A stretch of DNA of 49,310 nucleotides, taken from the NCBI GenBank assembly GCA_018653605.1, contig JABHYY010000016.1:1-49310 (forward strand). The letters are read 5' to 3'. Each line of letters begins with the position of its first letter. Position 1 is the stretch's first letter. The notes beneath the pieces are model-generated. The model was not told the DNA's origin. It saw only the letters and a list, made by a program, of their open reading frames with translations, and did not search any database. The position numbers and the translations under genes are program-made. Source of the stretch: an archaeon. Its GTDB lineage: Archaea; Nanobdellota; Nanobdellia; SCGC-AAA011-G17; GW2011-AR17. Shown in pieces: positions 18,435 through 27,714 of the stretch.

Positions 18435-18917
18435 TAAGTATTTAATATCAGAATATATTGGTATTGATTTTATTTTGTATATTTTTATTAGAGCTAGCCA
18501 GATTAGTACTACAAATACTGTTGAAAGTATGTGCCAGAAGAGCAAGTGTAGAGTGTTGAAAAAGGTTTCACTGACATTGTAAGCAAGCATTAAGATTAAA
18601 ATTCTTGCTATGTTTAGAGTTAAAATTGAAATTGATCCTATTAAGAACATTTTTAGCCTGATTAGAGGCTTTATTTTTTTTGTTGTTAATATTAGTACTG
18701 TTAGTAAAAGGTATGCTGTTGCTGCTGTGCATGCTGGTATGAATGTGAATGAATGAGAGTTGAATGTTATTGTTGATTCTGTTAGTATAGGGTTTGTGAA
18801 TAATTTTAGTATGTAATATGTTAGGTATACTGTTAAAGGTGAGAAAATTGTGTAGAAGATGCTGTGGTAGAGTGCTATGATTAGTGCTAGGATGTATCTT
18901 AATATAGTATTTTTCAT
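18411..18917 (-). CDS. Small exosortase/archaeosortase-like integral membrane protein
   Basis: Multi-TM 168 aa with 'FIPACTAATAYLLL' (Cys), 'LNIARILIL' (Arg) and 'LHLLFWHI' (His) in the order of exosortase/archaeosortase catalytic residues. Confidence 0.7.
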   Translation of the reverse strand: MKNTILRYILALIIALYHSIFYTIFSPLTVYLTYYILKLFTNPILTESTITFNSHSFTFIPACTAATAYLLLTVLILTTKKIKPLIRLKMFLIGSISILTLNIARILILMLAYNVSETFFNTLHLLFWHILSTVFVVLIWLALIKIYKIKSIPIYSDIKYLLKQTKNT

Positions 18918-18939
18918 AGTAAAAAATAGTTCAAATGTA

Positions 18940-18947
18940 TTTAAATA
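18940..18947 (+). promoter_or_regulatory. Putative TATA box of the rpl3 operon leader
   Basis: 'tttaaata' upstream of the 265-bp rpl3 leader. Confidence 0.45.
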
Positions 18948-18969
18948 ATTTTAGTGGAATTGGAAATAG

Positions 18970-19182
18970 CTCCTCATGAAAAGAAAGGTTTATAAATGGG
19001 GGAATTTTTCAACAAACTATCGGATACGAATGTATTCAATAGGATTACAACTCGTTCGCACGAAATGTGTAGAACAACAGGAAGATATCTTGTTATCTTA
19101 CAAGGCGAGTGCAGGTTTGACGTCTTTAAAACCCGCTGTTTCGACAAGAAGCATGTTCAAAAAGTAAAGAAGGTAAAAAGGA
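18970..19182 (+). ncRNA. Candidate structured 5' leader RNA / ncRNA upstream of rpl3
   Basis: Successive hairpins: GGATAC-gaat-GTATTC (19022-19037), TCGT-tcgc-ACGA (19052-19063), AAGATA-tcttgt-TATCTT (19082-19099), GCaGGTTT...AAACCcGC (19111-19136). Codon choice in both overlapping ORFs (CGN, TCG, ACG, GTC) is unlike the neighbours. Confidence 0.4.
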
Positions 19183-20133
19183 ATGCCAACAAAACATCAC
19201 CCACACCGAGGAAGTATGCAGTTTTGGCCTAGAGCCAGAAGTAGTAAGCACTGTGCTAGAGTTAAGTCTTGGAATAGATCCAAAGACAATAAAGTCGAAG
19301 GTTTCTTGGGTTATAAAGTTGGAATGACACATGTTCTGTTCAAAGAGAAAAATTCTAAGTCTCCTCGAAAAGACATGGAAGTGTTTTGCCCTTGTACTGT
19401 TATTGAGTGTCCACCTATGAAAGTTTATTCAATAAGATTCTATAAAAATACTGGTGATGGACGAAAAGTTGTTTCTGAGATTTTTTCAAAAAAAGTTGAT
19501 AAAGAGTTGAGTAGAAAAATTCAACCTTCTAAAAAAGATAATAAAGATCCTGAAGATTTTGATTATATGAGATTAGTTGTATATACACAGCCTAAATTAT
19601 TAGGTATTGGTAAGAAAAAGCCAGATATGATTGAGGTTGCTGTTAGCGACGATGTGGAATATGCTAAATCATTTTTAGATAAAGAGATTAAAATTTCTGA
19701 TGTACATAAAGAAGGTACATTTGTTGATATTCATGGTGTAACAACTGGTAAAGGATTTGCTGGTACTGTTAAGAGATATGGTGTTAAGATTATGTCTCAT
19801 AAAGCAGAGAAAACTAAGAGAGGAATTGGTTCTATGGGTGCATGGACAACTAAAAAAGTTACATACACTGTTGCGCAACCAGGTAAGATGGGTTACCATT
19901 TGAGAACTGAGTATAATAAATTATGTATTAAGTTAGGTGATAAACCTGAAGAAATTAATCCAAAGGGTGGGTTTGTGAGGTATGGATTGGTAAAAAATGA
20001 CTATATATTATTAGAAGGGTCTGTTATTGGACCTAGAAAAAGACCTATTACTATTACAAGTGCTATTAGAACTAAGATTAAAGCACAGCCTAAAGAAATA
20101 ACTTATGTAAGTTTGGAGTCTAAACAAAGATGA
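19183..20133 (+). CDS. rpl3: Ribosomal protein L3
   Basis: 'RGSMQFWPRARS', 'GVTTGKGFAGTVKRYGVK', 'GSVIGPRKRPI'. Confidence 0.97.
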   Translation: MPTKHHPHRGSMQFWPRARSSKHCARVKSWNRSKDNKVEGFLGYKVGMTHVLFKEKNSKSPRKDMEVFCPCTVIECPPMKVYSIRFYKNTGDGRKVVSEIFSKKVDKELSRKIQPSKKDNKDPEDFDYMRLVVYTQPKLLGIGKKKPDMIEVAVSDDVEYAKSFLDKEIKISDVHKEGTFVDIHGVTTGKGFAGTVKRYGVKIMSHKAEKTKRGIGSMGAWTTKKVTYTVAQPGKMGYHLRTEYNKLCIKLGDKPEEINPKGGFVRYGLVKNDYILLEGSVIGPRKRPITITSAIRTKIKAQPKEITYVSLESKQR

Positions 20134-20936
20134 AATTAAAAGGATTAGATGGAAAAGATGGAAGTGAAGTTAAGTTGCCTAGTCAGTTTAGTGAAGCTTT
20201 TAGGCCAGACATGATTAAAAGAGCTGTTCTATCTATACAGTCTCATAAAAGACAACCTTATGGTGCACAACCAGGCGCGGGTATGAGAGCTTCTGCTAAA
20301 TTGAGTAAAAGAAGAAAAAGTTACAAAACTTGTTATGATAAAGGTATTGCTAGAACTCCTAGAAAGATTTTGTCTGCAAGAGGTTTAAATTTCTATTGGG
20401 TTGGTGCTGTTGCTCCTAACACTGTTAGTGGTCGAAGAGCTCATCCTCCTAAAGCTGAAAAGATTTGGGATCTTAAGATGAACAGGAAAGAGCGAAGATT
20501 AGCTATTAGAAGTGCTATTGCTGCAACTGTTGATGCTGAAAAGGTTAAGGAAAGAGGGCATAAAGCTGAAAGTGTTATTGTTGATACTAAATTTGAAGAA
20601 TTAAAGAAAACAAAAGAAGTTGAAGATTTATTTTTAAAAATTGGTTTAAAGGCCGAATTAAAAAGAATTAGTGTAAAGAAAGTTAGGGCTGGAAAGGGTA
20701 AAATTAGGAATAGAAGATACAGAGTGAAAAAAGGTCCTTTAATTGTTGTTTCAAAGAAATGTGCTTTAGTGGATTCTGCAAGAAATTTTTTGGGTGTGGA
20801 TGTTTGTATGGTTAAAGATTTGAATGCAGAGCTTTTAGCACCAGGTACACATGCCGGAAGATTAACTATCTGGAGCCAAGGTGCAGTTGAAATATTAGAT
20901 AAAGAAAACTTATTTTATGAAAGGAGAGAAAAATGA
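20130..20936 (+). CDS. rpl4: Ribosomal protein L4
   Basis: 'RPDMIKRAVLSIQSHKRQPYGAQPGAGMRASAKLSKRR', 'GRRAHPPKAEK'. Confidence 0.97.
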   Translation: MKLKGLDGKDGSEVKLPSQFSEAFRPDMIKRAVLSIQSHKRQPYGAQPGAGMRASAKLSKRRKSYKTCYDKGIARTPRKILSARGLNFYWVGAVAPNTVSGRRAHPPKAEKIWDLKMNRKERRLAIRSAIAATVDAEKVKERGHKAESVIVDTKFEELKKTKEVEDLFLKIGLKAELKRISVKKVRAGKGKIRNRRYRVKKGPLIVVSKKCALVDSARNFLGVDVCMVKDLNAELLAPGTHAGRLTIWSQGAVEILDKENLFYERREK

Positions 20937-21196
20937 AAGATCCTTTCCAAGTTATCAAATACCCTCTAACAACTGAAAAAAATGTTAGATTAATGCAAGA
21001 AGAGAATAAGCTTGTATTTATTACAGACAGGAAAGCTAAGAAACCTGAGATTAAAAAAGCTATTGAACATGTTTTCAAAGTTAAAGTGGAAAAAGTTAAT
21101 ACTTTAATTTTACCTTCAGGTAAAAAGAAAGCTTATATTAAATTATCAATGGATACTCCTGCAATTGATGTTGCAACAGAGTTAGGATTAATGTAA
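20933..21196 (+). CDS. rpl23: Ribosomal protein L23
   Basis: 'VIKYPLTTEKNVRLMQEENKLVFITDRKAKKPEIKKAIEHVFKVKVEKVNTL'. Confidence 0.96.
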   Translation: MKDPFQVIKYPLTTEKNVRLMQEENKLVFITDRKAKKPEIKKAIEHVFKVKVEKVNTLILPSGKKKAYIKLSMDTPAIDVATELGLM

Positions 21197-21197
21197 A

Positions 21198-21923
21198 ATG
21201 GGAAAACGAATTATTACACAAAGGAGAGGAAGAGGTTCTCATACTTACAAGTCCCCTAGTCATAGATATAAGGGTGAAATTAAGCTTAGAGCTTATGATC
21301 AAATTGAAAAAGAGAGTTCAATGAAAGGTGTTGTTAAGGATATTGTAAATTGTCCTGGACATAGTGCACCTTTAGTTTTAGTACAATATGATAATAAAGA
21401 AACTGTTCTTATGGCGGCATCATTAGGAATTAGAGTTAATGATACTGTTGAGTCTGGTGTTAGTGCTGGTGTGAGTGATGGTAATGTATTACCTCTTAAG
21501 AATCTACCAGAAGGAACATTAGTTAATAATATTGAAGTTAGACCAGGAGATGGTGGGAAGTTGGTTAGGAGTTCTGGTTCATTTGGAAAAATTGTTGGTA
21601 AATTAGGGGATCAGATTGTTATTAGATTGCCTTCAAAAAAACAAAAAAAGTTTCATGCTAATTGTAGAGCTATTATTGGAGTTGTTGCTGGTGGTGGAAG
21701 GAAAGAAAAGCCTTTCCTAAAAGCAGGAACAAGAATGCATGCAAAGAGAGCAAAAAACAAACTTTATCCTCAAACATCTGGTGTTGCTATGAACGCAGTA
21801 GATCATCCATTTGGATCTGGAAGAGGTAGACATGCTGGTAAACCAAAAACTCCTCCTAGATATGCACATGCTGGAAGAAATGTTGGTTTGATTAAAGCTA
21901 AGAGAACAGGAAGGAAGAAATAA
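21198..21923 (+). CDS. rpl2: Ribosomal protein L2
   Basis: '[27 protein letters not shown]'. Confidence 0.97.
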   Translation: MGKRIITQRRGRGSHTYKSPSHRYKGEIKLRAYDQIEKESSMKGVVKDIVNCPGHSAPLVLVQYDNKETVLMAASLGIRVNDTVESGVSAGVSDGNVLPLKNLPEGTLVNNIEVRPGDGGKLVRSSGSFGKIVGKLGDQIVIRLPSKKQKKFHANCRAIIGVVAGGGRKEKPFLKAGTRMHAKRAKNKLYPQTSGVAMNAVDHPFGSGRGRHAGKPKTPPRYAHAGRNVGLIKAKRTGRKK

Positions 21924-21925
21924 AG

Positions 21926-22324
21926 ATGGCAAAAAAAGAATTTACATATCGTGGAAAAAATTTAGAAGAATTACAAAAAATGGATTTTACAGAGTTTGCA
22001 AAGTTATCTCCCTCAAGACAGAGAAGAAGTATAACTAGAGGGTTTAATGACATGCAAAAAAGATTACTTTTAAAAATTGGAAAAGCAAAAAAAGGTGAGT
22101 ATAAAAAACCTATCAGAACTCATTGTCGAAACATGATTGTTTTACCTCTTATGGTAGACATGAATATTCATATTCATAATGGAAAAAGTTTTGTAAATAT
22201 TTTAATTCAGCCTGAAATGATTGGACATTATTTAGGTGAATTTGCATTAACAAGACAAAGATTAGCACACTCAGCTCCAGGTATTGGTGCAACTAAATCA
22301 AGTGCTGCAGCGAGTGTAAAATAA
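21926..22324 (+). CDS. rps19: Ribosomal protein S19
   Basis: '[49 protein letters not shown]'. Confidence 0.96.
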   Translation: MAKKEFTYRGKNLEELQKMDFTEFAKLSPSRQRRSITRGFNDMQKRLLLKIGKAKKGEYKKPIRTHCRNMIVLPLMVDMNIHIHNGKSFVNILIQPEMIGHYLGEFALTRQRLAHSAPGIGATKSSAAASVK

Positions 22325-22326
22325 AG

Positions 22327-22749
22327 ATGGAAGCAAAAGCAATAGGAAGGAACATGGGAATTTCAAAGAAGGATTCAGTAGAGATAGCTAGCTTTCTTCG
22401 AGGAAGAATGGTTAGTAAAGCTAAAGATATCCTAGAACAAGTTATTATTAAAAAAGTAGCTGTGCCTTACAACAGATTTAATAGAGATAGAGGGCACAAA
22501 AGAGGAAGAATGGCTGCTGGTAGGTATCCTGTTAAAGCTTCAACTTTTATATTAAAATTAATTAAGTCTGCTGAAATGAATGCTTTAAATAAAGGCATGA
22601 ATACAGATGACTTATACATTAGTAAAATGATTGCAAATAAGGGCATTGGTCAAATGCGCCATGGAAGGTTTAGAGGAAGAAGTATGAAAAGGACACACAT
22701 GGAGGTTGCTCTTAGTGAAATTAAGAAAAAAGAGAAGAAGAAAAAATGA
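22327..22749 (+). CDS. rpl22: Ribosomal protein L22
   Basis: 'GRYPVKASTFILKLIKSAEMNALNKG...RGRSMKRTHMEVAL'. Confidence 0.95.
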   Translation: MEAKAIGRNMGISKKDSVEIASFLRGRMVSKAKDILEQVIIKKVAVPYNRFNRDRGHKRGRMAAGRYPVKASTFILKLIKSAEMNALNKGMNTDDLYISKMIANKGIGQMRHGRFRGRSMKRTHMEVALSEIKKKEKKKK

Positions 22750-23489
22750 TAGAAAGAAAATTTGTTGCTGAAAAAATAAGAGAATTTTTAGTAGGTGACT
22801 ATATGAAAAAGGAAATGGGTGCTGGTAAATATAGTTCCTTTGAAATTAAAAAAACTCCACTTGGTGAAAAAGTTGTAATTCATACTTCAAGACCTGGACT
22901 TATCGTTGGTAAAAAAGGTGAAAACATCAAAAAACTTACAAAAGTTTTAAAATCAAAATTTAAAATGGAAAATCCTCAAATAGAAGTAGCAGAGATTGTT
23001 AATCCTTATTTAGATGCTCAAAATATGGCTGAGCAAATTGTTAATGTATTAGAAAGGTTTGGACCTAAAAGGTTTAAATCAACAGGTTATAGAACTTTAC
23101 AGAATATTATGGATGCTGGTGCTATGGGTGCTGAAATAATCATTGCTGGAAGAGGTTTACCTGGAGCAAGAGCAAAGAGTTGGAGATTTTATGCTGGTTA
23201 CCTAAAGAAGTCAGGAGATATTTCAGTTTCTTTTGTTCAATATGGTGGCTGTAAAGCAAACTTAAAATCTGGAACTGTTGGTGTTAAAGTTAAGATTTTA
23301 CCTGCAAATGTAAGATTACCTGATAAAATTGATATCCTTGAAGTTAAAGAAAAAACTATTCAAGTTGAAGAGAAAGATATAGAAGAAAAGAAAGAGAAAC
23401 CAGTTAAGAAAAAAACTACAAAAAAGAAAACTGTTAAGAAAAAAGTTGCTAAGAAGGAAGTAAAGAAAGATGAAACTAAAGAAAAGTGA
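22746..23489 (+). CDS. rps3: Ribosomal protein S3 with Lys-rich C-terminal extension
   Basis: KH domain 'GLIVGKKGENIKKL', 'GAMGAEIIIAGRGLPGARAKSWRF'; tail KKKTTKKKTVKKKVAKKE. Confidence 0.96.
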   Translation: MIERKFVAEKIREFLVGDYMKKEMGAGKYSSFEIKKTPLGEKVVIHTSRPGLIVGKKGENIKKLTKVLKSKFKMENPQIEVAEIVNPYLDAQNMAEQIVNVLERFGPKRFKSTGYRTLQNIMDAGAMGAEIIIAGRGLPGARAKSWRFYAGYLKKSGDISVSFVQYGGCKANLKSGTVGVKVKILPANVRLPDKIDILEVKEKTIQVEEKDIEEKKEKPVKKKTTKKKTVKKKVAKKEVKKDETKEK

Positions 23490-23682
23490 TCTAGCTAAGA
23501 TGGAAAAAAAGGATTTGGAAAAACGACTTACTGAATTAAGAAAGGAGTTGATTAAGGTGAATGCTCAGATCGCAACTGGAACAGTTCCTGAAAATCCAGG
23601 TGATGTAAAAAACATTAAAAAAAATATCGCAAGAATACTTACAAAGTTTAATAATAAAAAAATGGGAGATAAAAATATATGA
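23470..23682 (+). CDS. rpl29: Ribosomal protein L29
   Basis: 'MEKKDLEKRLTELRKELIKVNAQIATGTVPENPGDVKNIKKNIARILT'. Confidence 0.93.
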   Translation: MKLKKSDLAKMEKKDLEKRLTELRKELIKVNAQIATGTVPENPGDVKNIKKNIARILTKFNNKKMGDKNI

Positions 23683-24014
23683 GTGAGGTTTGCTCCAAAT
23701 GCGGGTTACCACAAGAGTTGTGTGTTTGCGAAACCATTGCAAAAGAAGAACAGAAGATTGAGATTAAAATTGTGAAAAGAAGATTCGGAAAAATGGCGAC
23801 AGTTGTTTCCGGAATGAATTCCAAGGAAATCAATCTTAAGGATCTTGCAAAAAAACTTAAATCAAAACTTGCCTGTGGAGGAACATCAAAGGAAGGAAAG
23901 ATTGAGTTGCAAGGAAATCATATGCAAAAGGTGAAGGCATTCCTGATCGAACAGGGATTTGCTGCAGAAACAATAACAACAAAGGAATTAAAATGGTCAC
24001 CCCGAAAAACCTGA
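23679..24014 (+). CDS. Translation initiation factor SUI1/eIF1
   Basis: 'CSKCGLPQELCVCE', 'KLKSKLACGGTSKEGKIELQGNHMQKVKAFLIEQGF'. Confidence 0.95.
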   Translation: MSEVCSKCGLPQELCVCETIAKEEQKIEIKIVKRRFGKMATVVSGMNSKEINLKDLAKKLKSKLACGGTSKEGKIELQGNHMQKVKAFLIEQGFAAETITTKELKWSPRKT

Positions 24015-24259
24015 TAAGACATGAGCTTATTGGTTTGGAGGTTGAAGTGGTTAAGGGAAATAACCTTAACCAGGTAGGAATCAAAGGTAAAATCGTTGAG
24101 GAAACTCGAAACACCCTAATAATGTCAACAGACAAGGGCGAAAAAAAGTTACTCAAAAAAGATGTTACATTAAAAATCAAGCTTAACAACAAATTGGTTG
24201 AAATGGATGGGGAAAGGTTGGTTGGGAAACCAGAGGAGAGAATAAAAAAATGGAAGTAA
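23993..24259 (+). CDS. rnp1: RNase P protein component 1 (Rpp29/POP4)
   Basis: 'IRHELIGLEVEVVKGNNLNQVGIKGKIVEETRNTLIM'. Confidence 0.92.
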   Translation: MVTPKNLIRHELIGLEVEVVKGNNLNQVGIKGKIVEETRNTLIMSTDKGEKKLLKKDVTLKIKLNNKLVEMDGERLVGKPEERIKKWK

Positions 24260-24543
24260 AGGATTGCAAGGACAGGCATTGTCCACAACATGGGCAGATC
24301 AGCATAAGAGGACGAACCTTTAAAGGTAAAGTTATCAAAGCTGACGCACATAAAACTGTAACTGTTGAATGGATTAGACCTTATTATATTTCAAAGTATG
24401 AAAGATATGAAAAAAGAAGAACAAGAATCAAAGCACACAACCCAAAATGTGTTGGTGCAAAAGTAGGAGATATGGTCGAAATAAAAGAGACAAGACCAAT
24501 TAGTAAAACAAAAAACTTTGTGGTGGTTAATATAGAAAAATGA
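24250..24543 (+). CDS. rps17: Ribosomal protein S17
   Basis: 'CPQHGQISIRGRTFKGKVIKADAHKTVTVEW...IKAHNPKCVGAKVGDMVEIKETRPISKTKNFVVV'. Confidence 0.96.
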   Translation: MEVKDCKDRHCPQHGQISIRGRTFKGKVIKADAHKTVTVEWIRPYYISKYERYEKRRTRIKAHNPKCVGAKVGDMVEIKETRPISKTKNFVVVNIEK

Positions 24544-24941
24544 AAGCATTAAGTGGATACCGGACTAAATCCTTACCAGTAGGGGCTGAAATAGATACTT
24601 GCGATAACTCAGGTGCTAAAGTAATTAAGCTAATTAGTGTTAAGGGTCACAAAACAGTTAGAAGGAGAATTGCTGCTGGAGGAGTTGGGGACATTATAAC
24701 TGCTAGTGTAATTAAAGGTAAACCAGATATGAGACACAAAGTTGTTAGGGCTGTTATTGTAAGGCAAAAAAAAGCATACAAAAGACCTGACGGTTCAAGA
24801 ATCAAATTTGAAGATAATGCTGCAGCTATAATTAAAGATGACAAAGGAAATCCTAAAGGAACAATTTTTAAAGGAGCTGTTGCAAAAGAAGCTACTGAAA
24901 GGTGGCCAGGAATTTCAAAGGTTGCGAGGATAATAATATGA
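24540..24941 (+). CDS. rpl14: Ribosomal protein L14
   Basis: 'GAEIDTCDNSGAKVIKLISVKG', 'RPDGSRIKFEDNAAAIIKDDKGNPKGTIFKGAVAKEATERWPGISKVARIII'. Confidence 0.97.
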   Translation: MKALSGYRTKSLPVGAEIDTCDNSGAKVIKLISVKGHKTVRRRIAAGGVGDIITASVIKGKPDMRHKVVRAVIVRQKKAYKRPDGSRIKFEDNAAAIIKDDKGNPKGTIFKGAVAKEATERWPGISKVARIII

Positions 24942-25333
24942 AGATATGGTCAAGGTTATGGAATAGAAGCTCTGATACAAGAAAACAGAGGAAGTTTAGG
25001 TATAATGCACCATTACATATTAAACAAAAATTTATGCATGTTCATTTATCACCAGAATTAAAAGAGAAATATGGAACAAAAAATATTGGTATAAGAGTAG
25101 GTGATAAGGTTAAGGTTTTAAGAGGTCAGTTCAGAAAAAGAACTGGAAGGGTTAACAAGGTTTCATTAGTTTATGAAAAGGTTTATATTGAAGGTGTTGA
25201 ATTAGTGAAAAAAGAAGGAGCAAAGGTATTTTATCCGGTTACAGCTTCAAACTTGATGATCACTGATTTAAATCTTGAAGATAAAAGAAGAAGAGCAAAA
25301 ATTGAAAAAAATGTTAAGAAGGAGAAAAAGTAA
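24938..25333 (+). CDS. rpl24: Ribosomal protein L24
   Basis: 'RKQRKFRYNAPLHIKQKFMHVHLSPELKEKYG', KOW 'GDKVKVLRGQFRKRTGRVNKV'. Start placed at internal ATG (MKIWSRLW). Confidence 0.94.
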   Translation: MKIWSRLWNRSSDTRKQRKFRYNAPLHIKQKFMHVHLSPELKEKYGTKNIGIRVGDKVKVLRGQFRKRTGRVNKVSLVYEKVYIEGVELVKKEGAKVFYPVTASNLMITDLNLEDKRRRAKIEKNVKKEKK

Positions 25334-25335
25334 GA

Positions 25336-26037
25336 ATGGTTAAAAATCACTTATCAAGGTTAAATGCGCCAAAAAGTTGGCCAATAAGAAGGAAAGGTAT
25401 AAAGTTTATTGCAAAACCTTCACCAGGTCCACATAGTATGAGAGAGTGCATCCCACTAAACCTAGTTGTAAAAGAATTACTTAAATTAGGTAGAACTAAC
25501 AAAGAAGTTAAAAATATTTTGAATGCAAAAAATGTTTTAATTAATGGAATTGTTAGAAAAGATCATAAATTCCCAATAGGAATTATGGATAATATTTCAG
25601 TTAAAGAATTAGGTAAAGATTACAGAGTTCTTTATAGTACTAAAGGTAAATTTGTTGTAAAAGAATTGAAAAAGGCACAAGCTGAATTCAAGTTATCTAG
25701 AATAGAAACTAAAACAATTGTAGGTAAGAGTAAAGTACAATTGAATATGTTTGATGGAACTAACATTCTTTTAGATAAAAATAATTACAAAACAGGAGAC
25801 ACTCTTGTTATTGATTTGAAAGCTAAGAAAATTAAAGAAGCTATTAAGTTAGAAAAGGGTGTTAAAGTTTATATCACAAGTGGTGCAAAGGTTGGAAGGA
25901 TTGGTGTTGTGAAAGAAATTAAAAAATTGCAAGGTAGAAGAGGATATAATGTTGTTGTTGAAGAAGATGGAAAAGACTTTGAGACTGACAAAAAATATGC
26001 TTTTGCGATTGGCAAGGTTAATGTAAAAGATGAATGA
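25336..26037 (+). CDS. rps4e: Ribosomal protein S4e
   Basis: 'KNHLSRLNAPKSWPIRRKGIKFIAKPSPGPHSMRECIPLNLVVKELL', S4 and KOW-like domains. Confidence 0.96.
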   Translation: MVKNHLSRLNAPKSWPIRRKGIKFIAKPSPGPHSMRECIPLNLVVKELLKLGRTNKEVKNILNAKNVLINGIVRKDHKFPIGIMDNISVKELGKDYRVLYSTKGKFVVKELKKAQAEFKLSRIETKTIVGKSKVQLNMFDGTNILLDKNNYKTGDTLVIDLKAKKIKEAIKLEKGVKVYITSGAKVGRIGVVKEIKKLQGRRGYNVVVEEDGKDFETDKKYAFAIGKVNVKDE

Positions 26038-26554
26038 TATGAAAGAAATTAGGATAGAGAAAATTACTTTGAATATTGGTACAGGTAAGCCTGGCCCTGA
26101 ATTAGATAAAGGTAAGCTATTACTAGAGAAGATTAGTGGTAGTAAACCTGTTGAAACTTTAACAACTAAGAGGATTCCTGGTTGGAAGATTAGACCTGGA
26201 TTACCTATTGGAACAAAAGTTACACTAAGAGGGAAAAAGGCTATTGAAGTTTTAAAAAGGTTATTAGCTGCAAATGATAACTTATTGAGTATTAGATCAT
26301 TTGATAAAAAAGGAAATTTTTCCTTTGGTATCCCAGAATATTTAGAAATTCCTGATATGGAATACATTCCTGAAGTAGGGATTATTGGTTTAGAAGTTGC
26401 AGTTACATTAGAAAGACCAGGATTTAGAGTTAAAAAAAGAAAGTACATGAAAAGAACTATTGCAAAAAAACATGATATTACTAAACAAGAAGGGATTGAT
26501 TTTGCTAAAAAAGTTTATTCAATTAAATTAAAGGAAGAGGAGGAGGAAGAATGA
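26030..26554 (+). CDS. rpl5: Ribosomal protein L5
   Basis: '[59 protein letters not shown]'. Confidence 0.96.
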   Translation: MNDMKEIRIEKITLNIGTGKPGPELDKGKLLLEKISGSKPVETLTTKRIPGWKIRPGLPIGTKVTLRGKKAIEVLKRLLAANDNLLSIRSFDKKGNFSFGIPEYLEIPDMEYIPEVGIIGLEVAVTLERPGFRVKKRKYMKRTIAKKHDITKQEGIDFAKKVYSIKLKEEEEEE

Positions 26555-26781
26555 CCGCAGGCAATTACAAAAAAGTTTTTACTCAATTAAAACATAAACC
26601 TATTAAATTAAAAAAATTCCTTAAACATAATGCTCCTAAAGACAGAAAATATGGTATTAATGCAAAACCATGTAAAATCTGTGGAAGACTTGGAGGACAT
26701 ATTCAAAGATATAACCTAAATATTTGTAGACAGTGTTTTAGAGAAAATGCAAAAAAATTAGGATTTAAAAAATACTACTAA
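26551..26781 (+). CDS. rps14: Ribosomal protein S14 with zinc-binding motif
   Basis: '[36 protein letters not shown]'. Confidence 0.95.
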   Translation: MTAGNYKKVFTQLKHKPIKLKKFLKHNAPKDRKYGINAKPCKICGRLGGHIQRYNLNICRQCFRENAKKLGFKKYY

Positions 26782-26782
26782 A

Positions 26783-27175
26783 ATGGCAATGAACGATACT
26801 ATGGCAGCAGCATTATCCAACATTTGGAATGCTGAGAAAGTTGCAAAAGCAAGTTGTGTAGCTAAGCCTATCTCAAAAGTTACTGAGAAGGTTTTAAGCA
26901 TAATGAAAGATCATCACTTTATTGGTGATTATAAAGCAATTGAAGATGGAAGAGGTGGAATGATTGAAATCCAATTAATTGGAGGAATTAACAAATGTGG
27001 TGTAGTTAAACCGAGGTTTTCAGTTAAGAAAGAAGATTATGTTAAGTTTGAAAAAAGGTTTTTACCTGCAAAAGACTTTGGTTTTTTAATTATTTCAACT
27101 TCACAAGGTATAATGACTCATATTGAAGCAAAGGAAAAAGATATTGGGGGAAAACTACTAGCTTATGTTTACTAA
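26783..27175 (+). CDS. rps8: Ribosomal protein S8
   Basis: 'DTMAAALSNIWNAEKVAKASCVAKPIS...GFLIISTSQGIMTHIEAKEKDIGGKLLAYVY'. Confidence 0.96.
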   Translation: MAMNDTMAAALSNIWNAEKVAKASCVAKPISKVTEKVLSIMKDHHFIGDYKAIEDGRGGMIEIQLIGGINKCGVVKPRFSVKKEDYVKFEKRFLPAKDFGFLIISTSQGIMTHIEAKEKDIGGKLLAYVY

Positions 27176-27177
27176 AA

Positions 27178-27714
27178 ATGATTGATGCAAAAAAACTAAC
27201 AAAGGAAATTGAAATCCCTGAGAATGTTGAAGTTATGGTAGATGAAATCATCACAGTTAAAGGAGAAAAGGGAGAGAATAGTAAAAGATTATTTTACCCT
27301 ACTGTAAAAATTAGTAAAAAAGATAATAAAATAGTTATTGAACCTAAAAAATTCACAAAAAGAGAGAAAAAAATAATTAATACATATGTTGCTCACCTTA
27401 AGAATCTAATAAAAGGTGTGCAGGAAGCATATACTTACAAAGTTAAAATTTGTTCAAGTCATTTTCCAATGTCAGTTAGTGTTAATGGAGATGAACTTAT
27501 TGTAAAAAACTTTTATGGTGAAAAAGTTCCACGAAGAGCAAAAATTGTTGAAGGTGTGAATGTTAAAGTTAATGGTGAAGAGATTGTTATAAATGGAACA
27601 AACAAAGAAAGTGTTGGACAAACTGCAGCAAACTTTGAAAAAAGTACCAGAATCACAAATAGAGATAGAAGAATATTCCAGGATGGTTTATGGATTGTGG
27701 AGAAAGGCAAATGA
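27178..27714 (+). CDS. rpl6: Ribosomal protein L6
   Basis: 'EIPENVEVMVDEIITVKGEKGENSKRLFYP...NRDRRIFQDGLWIVEKGK'. Confidence 0.95.
   Translation: MIDAKKLTKEIEIPENVEVMVDEIITVKGEKGENSKRLFYPTVKISKKDNKIVIEPKKFTKREKKIINTYVAHLKNLIKGVQEAYTYKVKICSSHFPMSVSVNGDELIVKNFYGEKVPRRAKIVEGVNVKVNGEEIVINGTNKESVGQTAANFEKSTRITNRDRRIFQDGLWIVEKGK

Noticed and set aside
18976-19232. Two overlapping small ORFs upstream of/into rpl3 as protein-coding genes
   Set aside because: Unusual codon choice for this genome and no recognisable motif; an RNA leader is preferred, though coding was not excluded
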